DNA from: Geothermobacter hydrogeniphilus
GTDB taxonomy: Bacteria > Desulfobacterota > Desulfuromonadia > Desulfuromonadales > Geothermobacteraceae
Reading direction: 5' to 3'
DNA length: 64,000 nucleotides
NCBI RefSeq assembly: GCF_002093115.1
Contig: NZ_NAAD01000015.1
Coordinates: 42,771 to 106,770, forward strand
The notes beneath the pieces were generated by a model. It had not been told where the DNA came from and ran no database searches. It saw only the letters and a program-made list of their open reading frames with translations. Positions 61,538-64,000 of this stretch are shown here, piece after piece. Position 1 is the first letter of the stretch, and every line of letters starts with the position of its first letter. The position numbers were made by a program, and so were the translations under genes.

Positions 61538-62644
61538 TTCCGTGACCAGCTTTTCCATCAACCCGTCATAGCGACCTGCCCATTCCGCCCAGTCGTAGCC
61601 GGCAACATGATCGTGCAGTTTTTCGGGCGGCGGAGTCGGGTCGGTCAGCATCGTCCGCAGTTTCTTCAGCAGCCCCTCGCCATCCTTGTAGAGGAAGCGG
61701 CCCCGCAGTTCTTCAGGCAGGTGTTCCGGATAGGCGAGGCGGTCGGGCAGCAGCGGCGTGCAGCCGCAGTAGATCGCCTGGACCACGCTGGCGCCGAAGA
61801 AGTCATGCCTTGAGGTGACCGGCAGCAGGTCCGCGCGCCACAGCCAGCGGGCGTAGTCGGCGAAGCTCTCGGCGTAGCCGAACTGGACGATCCGGCTGCC
61901 GAGCCGTTCCTTCGCCTCGGCAAAGACCGGTGGTGCCTGGCGGTAGGATTCGCCGAGGACCGCGACCTCGAACGCCAGTCCTTCATCCCGCAGCCGGTAG
62001 AGTGCCTGGAAAAAGTCTTCCGGGTTCTTGTCATACTCCCAGCGATGGTTCCAGAGAATCAGCGGCGGGCCATCCTTTTTCGTTCCCCGCGGCTGATGAC
62101 GATCGAAACGCCGCAGGTCAAGTCCGAGCGGCAGGACAGAGCTTTTCGCTTCGAGCTGAGCGACACTCTGCAGTTCATTCTGATCGGGAAAACTCTTCAG
62201 GAAAGCAGGCAGTTCACGAAAGAAGTCATCCCGGTGGTAGCGGGAATTGAACAGCACCGCGTCGGCGGCCAGGGCGCTGCTGTAGTTGATGAAGGCGTAA
62301 TGGGCGTCGCGCTGTTTTCCAGGGTCGGCGTCCGCCGGCGACCAGGGATAACTGAGCTGGTTTTCGTGGCAGTAGAGGGCGACCGGCAGCCCGGCGGTCT
62401 GGTCCCGGGTGAGAGCGAGGAAGGTTGTCAGGTCGAGCATGTCGCCGGCCAGCAGCAGGTCCGGCTGCAGCCCGCGTTCGTGAAAGCGGCGCGCCAGGGT
62501 CACCGCGCCACCGTGCATGCGCCACTTCCAGTGGCGACCGGGCAGGGTCAGCAGCTCGACCCGGTGGCGGCTGCGACGGGCGTATTCTTCGGCCCAGGCG
62601 GCATGAGAGCCGCTGTGAAAGGGTTCAATCAGGCAGATATTCAT
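61508..62644 (-). CDS. tRNA-queuosine alpha-mannosyltransferase homologue (DUF3524 glycosyltransferase)
   Basis: A 378-residue GT-B glycosyltransferase. The N-terminal DUF3524 domain (MNICLIEPFHSGSHAAWAEEYARRS, HENQLSYPW, DAVLFNSRYHRDDFF) is joined to a GT4-type domain (LILWNHRWEYDKNPEDFF, VTSRHDFFGASVVQAIYCGCTPLLP). This is the plan of vertebrate QTMAN (formerly GTDC1), which mannosylates queuosine in tRNA-Asp. A role in tRNA in this bacterium is inferred from homology only. ATG 62644 overlaps the yheU stop (ATGA). Confidence 0.8.
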   Translation of the reverse strand: MNICLIEPFHSGSHAAWAEEYARRSRHRVELLTLPGRHWKWRMHGGAVTLARRFHERGLQPDLLLAGDMLDLTTFLALTRDQTAGLPVALYCHENQLSYPWSPADADPGKQRDAHYAFINYSSALAADAVLFNSRYHRDDFFRELPAFLKSFPDQNELQSVAQLEAKSSVLPLGLDLRRFDRHQPRGTKKDGPPLILWNHRWEYDKNPEDFFQALYRLRDEGLAFEVAVLGESYRQAPPVFAEAKERLGSRIVQFGYAESFADYARWLWRADLLPVTSRHDFFGASVVQAIYCGCTPLLPDRLAYPEHLPEELRGRFLYKDGEGLLKKLRTMLTDPTPPPEKLHDHVAGYDWAEWAGRYDGLMEKLVTERAVQVDTNT

Positions 62645-62895
62645 CACGCTTTCCGTTCATCGCCGGCCACGAGATTGGCCGTTTCACTCTTCAGGTCGAA
62701 GACCACCCGGACCCGGCCGTTGCGCAACTGCCTCAGGACCTGCTCGACCTTTTCTTCGAGGCTGCAGCCGTCCTGGTCCCAGTCGGCACCGTCGCGGCTG
62801 ACAAACTCCTGAATCATCCGCCTGAGGGTGTCGGGATTGATCTGTTCCCAGGGGACCTCGATCCCCTCTTCGGTCGGGCACTTGTTGTTTTCCAT
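62644..62895 (-). CDS. YheU-family protein (UPF0270)
   Basis: An 83-residue protein. VPWEQINPDTLRRMIQEFVSRDGAD and EEKVEQVLRQLRNGRVRVVFD match the YheU/UPF0270 pattern. Function unknown in the family; small, acidic and soluble. Translationally coupled to the downstream glycosyltransferase gene, an association worth noting. Confidence 0.8.
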   Translation of the reverse strand: MENNKCPTEEGIEVPWEQINPDTLRRMIQEFVSRDGADWDQDGCSLEEKVEQVLRQLRNGRVRVVFDLKSETANLVAGDERKA

Positions 62896-62922
62896 CCTTA
62901 CCTTTCTTCGGGCAGTTCCGGG

Positions 62923-63867
62923 TCAAGCCAGTGCGGCCCACCAGGCCAGCAGTACCAGTACCGCTGACGAGAGGCAGAGCAGGCGGTTGAGATGCGGACC
63001 GGGGCGTCCAAGGCGGTCAATGGCGAATTCCGCGCCCAGCCCGAGACCGAAGCCGCAGACAAAGCCGAACAGGTGAGCGCCGAGATCGGTATTTTCTCCG
63101 GAAGAGCCGAGCAGTGCCAGCAGGCCGAGGGCGGCGGCAACCGGCAGCGGCCAGCGGCGGCGCAGGTGGTGGCGGTAGCGGACCAGGCTGATGGCGGCCA
63201 GCAGGCCGACGGCACCGAAGACGGCGGTCGAGGCGCCGACGGCGCGGTGCGCGGGGTTTTGCAGCAGGGCGTTGACCAGGTTGCCGAGGGCGCCGGCCGC
63301 CAGCAGCAGGCTCCAGCCCAGCCCGGCGCCGAGATCACGGCAGAGACGAATAATGAAGACGCTGCCGATCAGCAGGTTGCCGAGCAGGTGCAGCCAGCCG
63401 GAGTGCAGGGTCAGGGAGGTGATCAGTCGCCACCATTCCCCGGTGAGAATCTTCCCCGCGTGCGCGTTGCCGAGCTCAATCCAGTCGACCGGGTGGTGTC
63501 CAGCCAGATTGACAGGGAGCAGGGTCAGGTCGAAGAAGACACCGACCGCCAGCAGCGTCAGCAGCGAACCGAGCAGGTGGTCACTTGGGGGCGGCAGGGG
63601 CGGCAGCGGCGGCGGCCAGTTGTGGTTCTCCTGCTCGTAGAGGCGCAGCTCGGCGCGGGCCCGGGCGAAGCTTTCGTCCGGGACCCACAGCAGCCAGCCG
63701 GGACCGCTGGGCTCGGCCTGGAAGAGAAACCCGCGAGCCTCCAGCACCAGCGACCAGCTGCGGAATTGCCGGCGGGAGAGCGGCAGCGGTTCTCCTGTTG
63801 CGGCCAGGTCGGGGCGGATCGGTTGCCATTCGGGCCGGTTGAAGGGTGGAGACTGCTGTTTTTCCAT
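62923..63867 (-). CDS. rhomboid-family intramembrane serine protease
   Basis: A 314-residue membrane protease with a soluble N-terminal domain (about 1-85, WSLVLEARGFLFQAEP) and a proline-rich linker. Six or seven helices follow. The catalytic Ser lies in VGASTAVFGAVG and the catalytic His in GAHLFGFVCGFGLG; the L1-loop WW motif (EWWRLITSLTLHSGWLHLLGN) is present. It cleaves membrane-spanning substrates, unknown here. The ATG at 63867 is preferred; the longer frame runs into non-coding sequence. Probably co-transcribed with yheU and the glycosyltransferase gene downstream. Confidence 0.9.
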   Translation of the reverse strand: MEKQQSPPFNRPEWQPIRPDLAATGEPLPLSRRQFRSWSLVLEARGFLFQAEPSGPGWLLWVPDESFARARAELRLYEQENHNWPPPLPPLPPPSDHLLGSLLTLLAVGVFFDLTLLPVNLAGHHPVDWIELGNAHAGKILTGEWWRLITSLTLHSGWLHLLGNLLIGSVFIIRLCRDLGAGLGWSLLLAAGALGNLVNALLQNPAHRAVGASTAVFGAVGLLAAISLVRYRHHLRRRWPLPVAAALGLLALLGSSGENTDLGAHLFGFVCGFGLGLGAEFAIDRLGRPGPHLNRLLCLSSAVLVLLAWWAALA

Positions 63868-64000
63868 GGCCGACAGGATGCCAGATCGGGTTGGGGGCGT
63901 CACGTAAAAACCTTGGAAAGGTGCTAGTACCATGTAACCTATAAACTTTCGCATCTTGCTGGTTATTTTCCGCGTCAGCTGCGTTGCGCTTCACCGCTTC

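Overview
The window is about 60% GC and reads as chromosome of an anaerobic, metal- or electrode-respiring Desulfuromonadales/Geobacterales-type deltaproteobacterium. Three things point there: a porin plus multihaem c-type cytochrome trans-outer-membrane cluster, a CbcL-type inner-membrane quinol-cytochrome, and PAS/sigma-54 activators driving amino-acid catabolism. A selenoprotein methionine sulfoxide reductase fits the same lineage. No rRNA, tRNA, integrase, transposase or CRISPR array was recognised. Assignments come from reading motifs by eye; no database search was run.

Layout. 0-12 kb: RhlE helicase with a promoter, leader and intrinsic terminator upstream; nucleoside-gate membrane protein; Ada-like methyltransferase; a decayed EamA transporter; LysE exporter; an EmrB-EmrA-TetR-TolC efflux operon with a palindromic operator on its promoter; YciH/SUI1 and a molybdopterin oxidoreductase. 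12-17 kb: a polar amino-acid ABC importer (aapJQMP). 17-23 kb: UvrD/Rep helicase, PAS-GGDEF-EAL protein, cytochrome-b5-like tail-anchored protein, ExeA/GspA-like ATPase. 23-28.3 kb: porin, 10-haem periplasmic cytochrome and 13-haem outer-membrane lipoprotein cytochrome. 28-32.5 kb: arginine decarboxylase, spermidine synthase and proC. 32.9-44.1 kb: a proline and branched-chain amino-acid block (sigma-54 activator, P5C dehydrogenase, proline dehydrogenase, livJHMGF, second sigma-54 activator). 44-47 kb: AraC regulator, DUF1127, CsaA, exported DNA ligase. 47-49.2 kb: small membrane protein and CbcL-like protein, both behind a TGTTG-N6-CAACA palindrome. 49.5-52 kb: fabH and an alpha/beta hydrolase. 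52.1-54.8 kb: a very AT-rich two-gene island (membrane protein with winged helix plus P-loop ATPase), probably horizontally acquired and possibly a defence module. 54.8-64 kb: AMP nucleosidase, AEC transporter, second KAS III, selenoprotein MsrA (in-frame TGA), YcxB-like protein, acyl-CoA synthetase behind a sigma-54 promoter, queuosine-tRNA mannosyltransferase homologue, YheU and rhomboid protease.

How it works together. The CbcL-like protein could draw electrons from the quinone pool, and the porin-cytochrome cluster could carry them across the outer membrane. The liv/aap importers with proline catabolism would supply electron donor from amino acids. Several families of short palindromic repeats, including a roughly 165-bp MITE-like element with matching terminal inverted repeats, fill most of the longer intergenic gaps.
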